DNA from: JALZHR01 sp036389695
GTDB lineage: Bacteria; Acidobacteriota; Blastocatellia; Pyrinomonadales; Pyrinomonadaceae
Assembly (NCBI GenBank): GCA_036389695.1
Contig: DASVWG010000483.1
Span: 1-24,671 of the forward strand
DNA: 24,671 nt
Reading direction: 5' to 3'
The stretch's first letter is position 1. Each line of letters starts with the position of its first letter. A model generated the notes under the pieces. The model did no database searches and was not told the DNA's origin. It saw only the letters and a program-made list of their open reading frames with translations. Both the position numbers and the translations under genes were made by a program. This document shows, in pieces, positions 6,293-13,836 of this stretch.

Positions 6293-7438
6293 ATGAAAAT
6301 TCTGGTGCTCGGCGCGGGGCGGATGGGGCACGGCGCGGTTTATGATTTGATTCATAATTCGCCGGACGTCGAATTCGTGACCATCGCCGATTTTGATTTG
6401 GACAAAGCCATCGCGGTCGCCGACCGCGTGGGCGGCGGCAAAGTTTCGGCGCTGCAGATTGATGTTTCGGATTACGCGGCGGTCGCCGAATTGATGAAGC
6501 CGCACGATTCCGCGATTTCGTGCGTTAATTACTGGTATAACGTCGAATTGTCGAAAGCGGCGATTGAAACCGCGACGAATTTTTGCGATTTGGGCGGCAA
6601 CAATTACATCGTCGACGAGCAATTAGCCCTGGACACGGAAGCGAAAAAAGCCGGAATCAGCATCATTCCCGATTGCGGTCTCGCGCCCGGAATGGTTTCC
6701 ATTCTCGCTATGCACGGCGCGAACCGTTTGGACGAAGTCGAGGAAATTCACATACGCGTCGGCGGTTTGCCGCAGAATCCGCAGCAGCCGCTCGATTATC
6801 AGCTCGTTTTCTCGGTCGAAGGCTTGATAAACGAATACGTCGAGGTCGCGCGCGTCATTCGCGGCGGCGAGATAAAGGAAGTCGAGTCGATGACCGAGCT
6901 GGAAAGCCTGGCGTTTAAAGATTTTCCCGCGCTCGAAGCCTTTCAGACGTCGGGCGGAACTTCGACTTTGCCCGAAACTTTTCTCGGCAAAATTCGTGAA
7001 CTGGATTACAAAACGATTCGCTACGCGGGACATTGCGAAAAGTTTAAGACGATGATTGATTTGGGCTTGTGTTCGAGCGAAGAAATTCTGATTGATTACG
7101 CCAAAGTCACGCCGCGCAAGGTTTTCGGCGAGCTTCTGCAGAAACATCTGCCCGCCGACGAGCCGGATTACGTTCTGGTGCGTGTGGAATTTGCCGGCAG
7201 CACGGACGGCGAAAAGAAACGCTTTCGCTACGACATCGTCGATAAATACGACGAAGCGACGGATTTAAGCGCGATGATGCGCACGACGGCTTTTCCCGCT
7301 TCAATCATCGCGCAGATGATGGCGCGCGGCAACGTTCTGCGGCGCGGCGCGACGCCGCAGGAAAAAGCCATCGACGCGGAGAAATTTGTGGCGCAACTGG
7401 CGCAGAGAAATATCGTCATCCATGAATCCGTGCAATGA
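6293..7438 (+). CDS. Saccharopine dehydrogenase family protein, L-lysine 6-dehydrogenase-like
   Basis: A cytosolic NAD(P)-dependent oxidoreductase of the saccharopine dehydrogenase/lysine dehydrogenase family; L-lysine 6-dehydrogenase would turn lysine into aminoadipate semialdehyde (cyclising to piperideine-6-carboxylate). The Rossmann motif is VLGAGRMGHGAVYDL (residues 5-19, GxGxxG), with the acidic end of beta-2 in IADFDLDKA. Later family blocks are DLGGNNYIVDEQ, SIIPDCGLAPGMVSILAMHG, FSVEGLINEYVE, EAFQTSGGTSTLPETF and YKTIRYAGHCEK. This series closely resembles what I recall of the Geobacillus lysine dehydrogenase. At 381 residues the length is right for that subfamily. The ATG at 6293 is the only sensible start, and its RBS is poor. 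The stop overlaps the next gene's start (ATGA), so the two are translationally coupled. The substrate is not proven by sequence alone. Confidence 0.82.
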   Translation: MKILVLGAGRMGHGAVYDLIHNSPDVEFVTIADFDLDKAIAVADRVGGGKVSALQIDVSDYAAVAELMKPHDSAISCVNYWYNVELSKAAIETATNFCDLGGNNYIVDEQLALDTEAKKAGISIIPDCGLAPGMVSILAMHGANRLDEVEEIHIRVGGLPQNPQQPLDYQLVFSVEGLINEYVEVARVIRGGEIKEVESMTELESLAFKDFPALEAFQTSGGTSTLPETFLGKIRELDYKTIRYAGHCEKFKTMIDLGLCSSEEILIDYAKVTPRKVFGELLQKHLPADEPDYVLVRVEFAGSTDGEKKRFRYDIVDKYDEATDLSAMMRTTAFPASIIAQMMARGNVLRRGATPQEKAIDAEKFVAQLAQRNIVIHESVQ

Positions 7439-7974
7439 AACCATCGTTTAAAATTCTTCCGTGGCTCATTTTGGCGTTTACGTTTCTCGCTTTGGGTTAT
7501 TTTTACAATTCAATCGCCGGAGAGATTTTGATTTATCGCGGCTTTGGCGGCGACACGCTTTTCGCGCCGAAATCCGTTTTCACGGTTTTTCGCGTGCCTT
7601 TGATTGAACTCGTCTGCGCCGCGATGGTCGAAGTAATGCGGCGCAGATTTTCGCGGTCGGAAAGCGGTCAAACGGCGGCTTGCGTTTGGAATATTCTGCT
7701 TTACACCGTCGCTTTCAAATCGCTTTTGCAGACTTTTGAATTTATCGCGTCTTCCGTCTATCAGGCGCAAGCTTACGCCGACGTTTTCTTTTACGCGACG
7801 ATTCCGGCGGTTGCGGGCGGAATATTTTTGGTTATCATTAAAGGACGCGACGTTTTCCGAAATTTTCGCCGCGAAGATTGGAAAATTTCGCCGAGCGAAA
7901 AAATTATTCTCGGATTTTTGCTCGTTTCGTATCTGTTTCTGGCGTTTGCGCCAATGTTTATTTATAAATCCTAA
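7435..7974 (+). CDS. Small multi-pass membrane protein, function unknown
   Basis: I do not recognise a family. The 179-residue protein has about four hydrophobic segments: residues 8-25 (LPWLILAFTFLALGYFYN), roughly 45-65 (a weaker one around VPLIELVCAAMVEV), ~80-130 including AFKSLLQTFEFIASSVYQAQ and FFYATIPAVAGGIFLVIIKG, and 155-176 (IILGFLLVSYLFLAFAPMFI). The ATG at 7435 overlaps the TGA of the dehydrogenase gene by 4 nt (ATGA), indicating one operon and coupled translation. The next gene starts 13 nt after the stop. Confidence 0.7.
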   Translation: MKPSFKILPWLILAFTFLALGYFYNSIAGEILIYRGFGGDTLFAPKSVFTVFRVPLIELVCAAMVEVMRRRFSRSESGQTAACVWNILLYTVAFKSLLQTFEFIASSVYQAQAYADVFFYATIPAVAGGIFLVIIKGRDVFRNFRREDWKISPSEKIILGFLLVSYLFLAFAPMFIYKS

Positions 7975-7987
7975 GTTTGAAAGTTTT

Positions 7988-8638
7988 ATGAAATGGCTTC
8001 AAAGGATTACACTCGGATTGATTACGCTCGGTTTGGTCGGGCTTTTCGTCGCTTATATTGTCAGCCTGCACGTTAAATCTTATAAAAATCAGCGGCTGCA
8101 AACTTCAATCACGGAAATTCCGTCGGAAGAGCCGCCGCGCGTGGCAATCGTTTTCGGCGCGCGGGTCTGGAGCGACGGCTCGCCTTCAAACGCGCTTTAC
8201 GATAGAGTTGTGACTGCCGTCGAGCTTTATCGCGCCGGTCGCGTCCGAAAGCTTCTGATGAGCGGCGACAACCCGACGCACCAATACGACGAGCCGACCG
8301 CGATGAAGCAGACGGCGATGCAGCTCGGCGTGCCCGAAACGGACATCGTGCTGGATTTTGCGGGCAGGCGCACTTATGATACGTGTTATCGCGCGAAAGA
8401 AATTTTTGAAGTGCAGAAAGCGATTCTCGTCACGCAGGAATTTCATCAGGCGCGGGCGCTTTATCTGTGCAGCAATCTCGGCGTGGACAGCATAGGCATC
8501 ACGGCGAATCGCCGCCAATACGAAGGCGAAAATTACTGGGCGTTTCGCGAATTCTTTTCGATTTTCAGCGCCTGGCTGGAGATGAATTTTCTTCCTTTCG
8601 AGCCGATAAAAGGCGCGAAAGAACCGATTCAGCCGTAA
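7988..8638 (+). CDS. SanA/YdcF-like DUF218 membrane-anchored protein
   Basis: A 216-residue DUF218 protein of the SanA type. E. coli SanA affects envelope barrier function and vancomycin exclusion; the biochemical activity is uncertain. Residues ~7-28 are one membrane anchor (LGLITLGLVGLFVAYIVSL). The DUF218 core shows AIVFGARVWSDGSPSNAL, YDRVVTAVELYRAGR, LLMSGDN, then the EPTAM segment, DFAGRRTYDTCYRA and ILVTQEFHQARALYLC. The reading frame is open further upstream, but ATG 7988 lies 13 nt after the previous stop and immediately before the anchor, so I use it. An upstream AAGTTT is not a good RBS, so coupling to the preceding gene is likely. It is probably the last gene of the 6293-8638 operon. 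Confidence 0.85.
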   Translation: MKWLQRITLGLITLGLVGLFVAYIVSLHVKSYKNQRLQTSITEIPSEEPPRVAIVFGARVWSDGSPSNALYDRVVTAVELYRAGRVRKLLMSGDNPTHQYDEPTAMKQTAMQLGVPETDIVLDFAGRRTYDTCYRAKEIFEVQKAILVTQEFHQARALYLCSNLGVDSIGITANRRQYEGENYWAFREFFSIFSAWLEMNFLPFEPIKGAKEPIQP

Positions 8639-8669
8639 AGCGAAAAATATTTTTCGGAAAATTTTTTCT

Positions 8670-8757
8670 TTTGAGAACTTTTTCTCAAGCGCGGCGTATA
8701 TTTTAATTTGAGGACAACGCTCGGAAGGTTTTCTTTTCGGAAAGTCCGGCGTTGTTT
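8670..8757 (+). other. Two consecutive hairpins in the 128-bp spacer
   Basis: TTGAGAA / TTCTCAA form a tight hairpin around 8672-8690. A second, stronger one pairs ACAACGC-CGGA with TCCGGCGTTGT (about 8714-8754, one bulged T). TATATT near 8697 could be a -10 box. The second hairpin touches the start region of the next gene and could act as a leader structure; no proper T-run follows either hairpin. Confidence 0.4.
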
Positions 8758-8766
8758 GAGCCAAAG

Positions 8767-9447
8767 ATGCTCGTTTTCCTTACAATTTTATTCCTGATTA
8801 CGGCTGTCGCCGCTGCTGTTACAATTCCAATTTATCTCAGACGGCAAAAAACTCTGCCGTCAACCGTCGAAACTCCGGCACAATTTCAAACGATTCAATA
8901 CCAGAGCATCTTCGCGCCGAGCGAAGAGGAAATTCGCGCGCAGCAGGCGGAAGACGAAGCCGGACTGCGCGAGATGCTGCGGCAAAAAATTCTGGCAAAA
9001 GCTGAAACCAGCGATTTTACGGCTTTAATCGAAGCGAAAGATTACGGCGACGAGTTTTACGAACTCGTTTTAAAAGAGCTTGTTTTTCGCTGCGATGCGG
9101 AACGGTTCGCTGCGCTTTCTTCATTTATCGATGAAAACAAACTGCGAACCAACGCCGAATTTATCGAGCGTTTTCAAGCCTTCGGAGAAAATTTCGCAGG
9201 CAAAAAAGACTTGATACGGCTTTTACATTTTGCGGCTTTGAGCGGCTCGGCGGAAATTTTCGCCGCGACCGTCGAAACTGCGATTAAAATTTCAAGGGGT
9301 CTGAAAGATTTTACCCAAACGGATTTATTTCAGCTCGCGGAAAGCGAATTTTGGCTTCTTCCGCAAACTGAAAAAGCTTCGGGCGCAGGCTTTGTGTTGA
9401 AGCAAAAACTGGCGAAACTGCGCTCTGAGTTTCAGGAAAAGCGATGA
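8767..9447 (+). CDS. Single-TM protein with helical cytoplasmic or periplasmic domain, unknown
   Basis: I do not recognise this 226-residue protein. Residues ~2-23 are a membrane anchor (LVFLTILFLITAVAAAVTIP), followed by a basic stop (YLRRQK) and a mostly helical, acidic and Ala-rich region; EEEIRAQQAEDEAGLREMLR around residues 55-75 looks like a coiled coil. I prefer ATG 8767; a TTG five codons upstream is possible but would lie inside the spacer hairpin. No catalytic motif is visible. It lies just upstream of the SPFH gene and a link between the two membrane proteins is conceivable, but a repeat-like spacer separates them. Confidence 0.7.
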   Translation: MLVFLTILFLITAVAAAVTIPIYLRRQKTLPSTVETPAQFQTIQYQSIFAPSEEEIRAQQAEDEAGLREMLRQKILAKAETSDFTALIEAKDYGDEFYELVLKELVFRCDAERFAALSSFIDENKLRTNAEFIERFQAFGENFAGKKDLIRLLHFAALSGSAEIFAATVETAIKISRGLKDFTQTDLFQLAESEFWLLPQTEKASGAGFVLKQKLAKLRSEFQEKR

Positions 9448-9535
9448 CATTTATCATTGAACATTGAACATTTATCGGTTGATGCGTAATAAACGACCGA
9501 TTGATAAATGATAAACGGTAAATGGTAAATGTAAT
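9448..9535. repeat. CATTTATCATT-type degenerate repeat spacer
   Basis: The spacer consists of variants of CATTTATCATTGAACATTG on the left and their approximate inverse (GATAAATGATAAACGGTAAATG) on the right, around a short middle. It is the same kind of short-word inverted spacer as at 6204-6290 and 14576-14704, but with a different word. Confidence 0.65.
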
Positions 9536-9574
9536 AGCTAGAGGCATTTCGCCGGATTTCTTGAGGAAATTACA

Positions 9575-11779
9575 ATGGAACAATCTATACTTTTGATTGT
9601 CTTGGCTGTCGTCGGACTTATCTTTTTAGGTCTGGCTTGGTATATCGTGACGCGCTTTCTGGTCAATGTCGGCGCGCAGGAAGTGGCGATTAAAGAGCGC
9701 CGTTATTGGGGACGCCGGATGGCGCAGGGACGCGTCGTGGCGACCGAGGGCGAAGTCGGTATTCAGGCGGAAGTCTTAAAGCCCGGACTGCATTTCGTTT
9801 TATACCCGATTGTGCGCGTGACGCAAAAAGTTCCGCTCGTCGAAATCGGCGCGGACGAGCTCGGCATTATCGAAGCGATTGACGGCGAGCCGATGCAGAC
9901 CGGCTCGATTTTCGCGCCCGACCGCGCGCAGAACGCGCATAACAATTTCCAGGACCCGATTGCGTTTATCAAGCAGGGCGGCGTCAAAGGCATCCAGCTG
10001 CGCACGCTGCCGCCGGGAAAATGGGCGATTCACCCGTATCTGTTTAACGTCTCGATTGCCAAAGTGACGACTATTCCGCCGGGAAAAATCGGCGTCGTGA
10101 CGAGCGCCGACGGCGCGCAGCTCGAACCCGGACGCCTGCACGGCAGCGCCGTCAAAGGTCACAAAAATTTTCAGGACGCGGAGAGCTTCGTTTACGGCGG
10201 CGGGCAGAAAGGTCCACAGGTCGAAACCTTAACGCCCGGAACTTACCGCATTCACACGCAATCGGTGGCGATTGATAATTCGAACGAGCAAAAGCCCGGA
10301 TTGTTTTACGTCCGGCTTTACGACGCGACCGTTATCTCGGAAAACCAAATCGGTCTGGTCGAAGCGCTGGACGGCGCGCCGCTCGACCCGCGCGATTACG
10401 TGGCGCAGCCCGTCGTCGGGCACGACAACTTTCAGGACTCGAACACGTTTATCACGAGCGGCGGTCAGCGCGGACCGCAGAAAGACATCCTGCTGCCCGG
10501 TACTTATTACATCAATCCGTTGATGTTTAAAGTGATTATGGAATCGGCGAAGGAAGTCAAGCCCGGCGAGGTCGCCGTGATTGTTTCCAACGTCGGCAAA
10601 GACCCGGGCGAGGAAATACGCAAAGCCATGGCGGCGAAAATCCGCGAACGGCTCGAACGCGAAGAGGAAGAGCAAGTCAACATCGCGGCGGAAAAGCTCG
10701 ACAAAGTTGACGGCGACGATTTGACGATTGACCAAATCAAAGCCGAACTGGTCAGCGACCCGGCTGATAAACGTCTCGACAGCGGCGCGCACGAAGCTTA
10801 CGTCGTGCCCGAAGGTTACAGAGGCATTCAGGAAACGGTCGTCGGACCGGGACGCTATTACGTCAACACGCTGGCGACGACGCCGATTGTTATTCCGACG
10901 ACGAATATGACCGTCGAATGGACGGCGGAAGAAGTCGGAAATTCTTTCGACCCGTTTGCCGTCATTTCCAAAGACGGTTTCACGATGCAGCTCGAAGTGC
11001 GCGTCGTTTTTCGCGTTAAGCCCGAAGACGCGCCGTTTATGGTGGCGAAAATCGGCAGCACCGAGAAGCTCGTGCAAAACGTGATGCATCCTTTGATTGA
11101 CTCGATTTTCCGCAATCAGGCGTCCGAATCTTCGGCGATGGCTTATCTGCAAAATCGCCACGAAGAACAGGAACGCGCCGAAGCCCGCGTGCGGATGCAC
11201 CTTTTGAAATATCACGTCGATGTCGTCAACGTTTTGATTTGCCACATTCATCTGCCCGAAGAATTGATGAAAACGCAGACGGAAAAAATCCTGGCGGAAC
11301 AAAAGCAGTCGATGTTCAACGCGCAGCGCGAAGCCGAAATCAAGCGCATCGAGCTGGAAAGAACCAGCTCGCAGGCTGACAACCAGCGCAGCTTGATGGA
11401 AGCGACGGTCGGCGTGGACATCGCCGGAAAACGCTCCGAGCAGCGCAAGAAAGAAGCCGAGGGCGAAGCCTATTACATCTCGGAAACGGGTAAAGCCGAA
11501 GCCGAAAAAGTGCGCCTGATGGGCGAAGCGCAGGGCGTCGCTTACAAAGAACAGGTCAACGCTTTAGGCGCAAACGGCGTCGCTTTGGTCGAGACTTTAA
11601 AAGTCATCGGCGAAAAAGGCGTCCGCATCACGCCCGATATTCTGGCTTCGGGCGGCAACGGAAGCGGCGACGGCGGCGGCAATATCGGAACTTTGCTTTT
11701 GCTGAATCTTTTCCGCGACCAGATGCAGAAACAACCGGCTCCGGTCGGGACAAACGGCAACAGCGACGGTAAAAGTTAG
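9575..11779 (+). CDS. Membrane-anchored SPFH (flotillin/band 7) protein with internal repeats
   Basis: A 734-residue SPFH-superfamily protein, likely an oligomeric membrane scaffold. Residues ~5-30 are an N-terminal anchor (LLIVLAVVGLIFLGLAWYIV). Three related repeats follow at about 92-160, 166-233 and 254-320, each with a G(I/V)V.A.DG element, then NFQD, then GG.KGPQ, then PGTY.I; the NFQD blocks are at residues 124, 198 and 285. A charged insert (RERLEREEEEQVNIAAEKLD) precedes the SPFH domain (~405-560, including EAYVVPEGYRGIQETVVGPG and DGFTMQLEVRVVFRV). A coiled coil (~560-660, EAEIKRIELERTSSQA and KAEAEKVRLMGEAQG) and a Gly-rich tail complete it. The ATG at 9575 has a good RBS (TTGAGGAAA). 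It is longer than ordinary flotillins because of the repeat block. It is probably monocistronic, with a strong terminator after it. Confidence 0.85.
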   Translation: MEQSILLIVLAVVGLIFLGLAWYIVTRFLVNVGAQEVAIKERRYWGRRMAQGRVVATEGEVGIQAEVLKPGLHFVLYPIVRVTQKVPLVEIGADELGIIEAIDGEPMQTGSIFAPDRAQNAHNNFQDPIAFIKQGGVKGIQLRTLPPGKWAIHPYLFNVSIAKVTTIPPGKIGVVTSADGAQLEPGRLHGSAVKGHKNFQDAESFVYGGGQKGPQVETLTPGTYRIHTQSVAIDNSNEQKPGLFYVRLYDATVISENQIGLVEALDGAPLDPRDYVAQPVVGHDNFQDSNTFITSGGQRGPQKDILLPGTYYINPLMFKVIMESAKEVKPGEVAVIVSNVGKDPGEEIRKAMAAKIRERLEREEEEQVNIAAEKLDKVDGDDLTIDQIKAELVSDPADKRLDSGAHEAYVVPEGYRGIQETVVGPGRYYVNTLATTPIVIPTTNMTVEWTAEEVGNSFDPFAVISKDGFTMQLEVRVVFRVKPEDAPFMVAKIGSTEKLVQNVMHPLIDSIFRNQASESSAMAYLQNRHEEQERAEARVRMHLLKYHVDVVNVLICHIHLPEELMKTQTEKILAEQKQSMFNAQREAEIKRIELERTSSQADNQRSLMEATVGVDIAGKRSEQRKKEAEGEAYYISETGKAEAEKVRLMGEAQGVAYKEQVNALGANGVALVETLKVIGEKGVRITPDILASGGNGSGDGGGNIGTLLLLNLFRDQMQKQPAPVGTNGNSDGKS

Positions 11780-11795
11780 TTGCTCTGAAACGAAG

Positions 11796-11826
11796 ACGGC
11801 TTTCGAATTAACGGAAGCCGTTTTTT
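11796..11826 (+). terminator. Rho-independent terminator after the SPFH gene
   Basis: ACGGCTTTCG (11796-11805) pairs with CGGAAGCCGT (11812-11821) with one wobble and a six-base loop, followed by TTTTTT. It is 17 nt after the stop. Confidence 0.9.
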
Positions 11827-11844
11827 ATTTTAAAATCAGCCTTT

Positions 11845-12138
11845 ATGAATTCGAGCAACGCGGAGGGCAAAGTTATTCACGAAACGCTCGCCGTGCTGGC
11901 GTTTGACGCAAAAGCGAAAGGCTATCGCTTTCGCACGTATCTGGCAAGCGGCATGAGCGGCGAGCGCGATTTCAAGCTGCTCGCTGGCGGCTGCGAATGG
12001 GGCTTTCAATTTCCGACCGGAACAGTTCGCTATATCATCAAAACGAATAACGACGTGTGGCTTGAAACGGGCGAGTTTTCCGGAGATGGGAAAACGTGGA
12101 TGAAGTTTTTTGAGATGAAGCTCGATAAAGTTAAGTAA
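11845..12138 (+). CDS. Small conserved-type protein, probably N-terminally shortened
   Basis: A 97-residue ORF beginning MNSSNAEGKVIHETLAVLAF and continuing GYRFRTYLASG, WGFQFPTGTVRYIIK, WLETGEFSGDG, WMKFFEMKL. This pattern matches my memory of the C-terminal two-thirds of a family of ~150-170-residue uncharacterised proteins whose N-terminal part (signal peptide plus an early beta-strand region) is missing here. The ORF starts directly after the SPFH terminator, so the missing part was not simply placed in another frame nearby. No RBS is evident. It may be a fragment of an older gene or a short variant still expressed. No function is known. Confidence 0.55.
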   Translation: MNSSNAEGKVIHETLAVLAFDAKAKGYRFRTYLASGMSGERDFKLLAGGCEWGFQFPTGTVRYIIKTNNDVWLETGEFSGDGKTWMKFFEMKLDKVK

Positions 12139-12260
12139 AACTAGGTTCAGCTGAAGCTTGATTTATGAATTGCCATAAGCTTTAGCTAGTGATTAATGTA
12201 GCAGTAAAGAAGCGGCTTGAGCCAAATTTCTAAAGTAAAATAACAATTAACTTTTAGTGA

Positions 12261-12286
12261 AAGGCAAGTTCCAACTTGCCTTTTTT
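12261..12286 (+). terminator. Rho-independent terminator
   Basis: AAGGCAAG (12261-12268) pairs with CTTGCCTT (12275-12282) with inner TT/AA pairs, followed by a T-run. It sits 122 nt after the short ORF at 11845-12138; the intervening AT-rich stretch holds no gene I can see. Confidence 0.8.
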
Positions 12287-12324
12287 ATATTTATTAAGAG
12301 GTTTTTAACTTTTCTACAAACTAC

Positions 12325-12360
12325 TTGACGCCTGCTATTAATTTTACTATAGTTACTATA
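12325..12360 (+). promoter_or_regulatory. Sigma70-type promoter with palindrome over the -10 box
   Basis: TTGACG (12325-12330), a 17-nt spacer and TATAGT (12348-12353) form a good promoter for the gene at 12406. The -10 is one half of a perfect dyad, TATAGT-T-ACTATA (12348-12360), which suggests a repressor site, perhaps for the RHH-like protein encoded downstream (autoregulation is inferred). Confidence 0.6.
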
Positions 12361-12405
12361 TTAACTAGAGACGAGTTAGTAAAATGATTAAAAAGGAGAG
12401 ACATC

Positions 12406-12789
12406 GTGAATATAGAAATTGATTTTGAAGTTTTCAAAGCATTAACTGCTAGAAGAGAAACAGAGACAACCACTTATAATGAAGTAATTCGAAAATTACT
12501 TAACCTTCCGGCAGAAAAGAGTTTTGAGCAAAATGGTTCAGATTCTGATGCATGGATTTCAATGGGTGTTAGTTTTCCGTCAGGAACTGAATTTAGTGCA
12601 ACCTTTAAAGGCAAAATATACTATGCGAAAATTGAAAACGGTAATCTTATCTTTGACGAGAAAATCTACAATTCACTTTCAGATGCGGCGAAAGCGATAA
12701 CGATACATCAAAGAAACGGCTGGGACTTTTGGAAGTATAGATTTCCAAATGAATCTGATTGGAAAAAATGTTCTGTTCTTAAAAAATAA
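12406..12789 (+). CDS. RHH-like N-terminus plus RAMA-like domain, small DNA-associated protein
   Basis: A 127-residue protein. Residues 1-33 (NIEIDFEVFKALTARRETE and NEVIRKLLNL) have the beta-strand/helix/helix pattern of ribbon-helix-helix or SeqA-type N-termini. Residues ~50-120 (SFPSGTEFSATFKGKIYYAK, NSLSDAAKAITIHQRNGWDF, then WKYRF) look like the RAMA domain (restriction adenine methylase associated), which is otherwise fused to or found near DNA-modification enzymes. It starts with GTG 12406, supported by AAAAGGAGAG about 8 nt upstream. The gene is markedly AT-rich compared with its neighbours, suggesting horizontal acquisition. No methylase or nuclease gene lies nearby. The domain calls are by pattern and the function is unknown. 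Confidence 0.65.
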   Translation: MNIEIDFEVFKALTARRETETTTYNEVIRKLLNLPAEKSFEQNGSDSDAWISMGVSFPSGTEFSATFKGKIYYAKIENGNLIFDEKIYNSLSDAAKAITIHQRNGWDFWKYRFPNESDWKKCSVLKK

Positions 12790-12792
12790 ACT

Positions 12793-12825
12793 AAAAAGGC
12801 TTCTCAGTTTTGAGAAGCCTTTTCG
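12793..12825. terminator. Bidirectional rho-independent terminator
   Basis: AAAAGGCTTCTCA (12794-12806) and TGAGAAGCCTTTT (12811-12823) form a perfect 13-bp stem with loop GTTT. T-runs exist on both strands, so it can end the RAMA-like gene (plus) and the ECF sigma gene (minus), which converge here. Confidence 0.9.
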
Positions 12826-12846
12826 CCAAAATTATTCCGTTATAAA

Positions 12847-13518
12847 TTACCATGCGCCGATAAGACGCGGATTCGATTTTTTCTGTAAAAGCTTGCGCAT
12901 TTTCAGGCGAGCTTTATGCAGCTGCGATTTCGACGTTCCGACGGAACAGCCTAAAATCTTCGCTACTTCTTCGTGCTCGTAGCCTTCGACATCGTGCAGG
13001 ACGAAAACGTTTTTGTAGCCTGTGGGAAGCTGTGCAATCGCGTTTTCCAGTGCGATTTTGTCGACAATCGGCATCTTGCCCGAATTTTCCGTTCCCGGCA
13101 CGATTTGCACCGGAGTTTCGCCTTCTTCGGTCGTTTTTTCAAATTTCACCGTGCGTTTGCGGAAGTGCATCAGAACCTGGTTGACCGTCAGACGGTGCAG
13201 CCACGTGGTGAAGGCGGAATCGCCGCGAAAACTTCCAATCTTACGATAAAGCTGGATAAAAACTTCCTGTGTCAAATCTTCGGCTTCCGCCGTATTTTGC
13301 AGCATACGCAGACAAAGCGAATAAACTCTGCGATGATGACGGTTATAAATTTCCTCAAAGGCTTTCATATCGCCTTTGGCGGCTGATTGGGCGAGGATTA
13401 AATCGCTGCTGCCGCTGGCATCGGCTAGCTCTTCGAATTCAATCTTGTCTTCTGATTCAACATCAGCCGTCGATAAATTCTGCCATACCGGATAATTTAA
13501 AGTTTCTGTTGTTGTCAT
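12847..13518 (-). CDS. ECF-type RNA polymerase sigma factor
   Basis: A 223-residue group IV sigma-70 factor of RpoE type. An acidic N-terminal extension (~1-40) precedes region 2 (~45-115: AFEEIYNRHHRRVYSLCLRM, DLTQEVFIQLYRKIGSF, AFTTWLHRLTVNQVLMHFRK). Region 4 (~155-215) contains AIAQLPTGYKNVFVLHDVEG, YEHEEVAKILGCSVGTSKSQ and LHKARLKMRKLL, a helix-turn-helix for the -35 box. The ATG at 13518 has an AGGGGG-type RBS about 10 nt upstream. No recognisable anti-sigma gene follows: the convergent RAMA-like gene ends just beyond the shared terminator. The gene at 13837 on the other strand encodes a membrane protein, but it shows no anti-sigma zinc-finger motif. The target regulon is unknown. Confidence 0.9.
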   Translation of the reverse strand: MTTTETLNYPVWQNLSTADVESEDKIEFEELADASGSSDLILAQSAAKGDMKAFEEIYNRHHRRVYSLCLRMLQNTAEAEDLTQEVFIQLYRKIGSFRGDSAFTTWLHRLTVNQVLMHFRKRTVKFEKTTEEGETPVQIVPGTENSGKMPIVDKIALENAIAQLPTGYKNVFVLHDVEGYEHEEVAKILGCSVGTSKSQLHKARLKMRKLLQKKSNPRLIGAW

Positions 13519-13677
13519 TGTTCAAATTCCCCCTACGTTCGTATCTTTAATCAATTTGCGTGCCATAAACTATATTCGTAGGTTTATAATTTCTGGATGC
13601 TTCTCAAAGCCTTTTTATTACAATATACAAGGCATCATTTCTTACACGCGCGACATCCTAAAAGGTTGCAAACCAAA

Positions 13678-13721
13678 GCGTGTATCGACTGACGCATATG
13701 ATACACGCCTGTTTGTGTATC
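13678..13721. promoter_or_regulatory. Inverted/direct GTGTATC repeats, candidate operator cluster
   Basis: GCGTGTATC (13678-13686) is perfectly inverted as GATACACGC (13700-13708), and a third GTGTATC lies at 13715-13721. They fall in the 318-bp spacer between the divergent sigma-factor gene and the exported protein gene, so a regulator could control either. I see no gene in the spacer. Confidence 0.5.
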
Positions 13722-13836
13722 TATTCATTACACTTATACGAGCGTTTATCATATAATGTTTAATTTTCACCCCGGAAATGCCAGTATCTTGATTCCCGAA
13801 AGGCGCGAAAAAATTTCAATGCGGAGAAGATTTTTA

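Noticed and set aside
10229..11302. Long open frame (357 codons) on the minus strand inside the SPFH gene
   Set aside because: It is fully antisense to a clear SPFH coding region, has no RBS or family motif, and long antisense frames are common with this codon usage.
12384..12425. Mini-ORF MIKKERHREYRN upstream of the RAMA-like gene
   Set aside because: Its ATG lies before the strong RBS of GTG 12406, is in another frame and has no RBS of its own.
12406..13518. Toxin-antitoxin pair formed by the RHH-like protein and a neighbour
   Set aside because: The next gene is a convergent ECF sigma factor beyond a shared terminator; no toxin-sized ORF accompanies the RHH-like gene.
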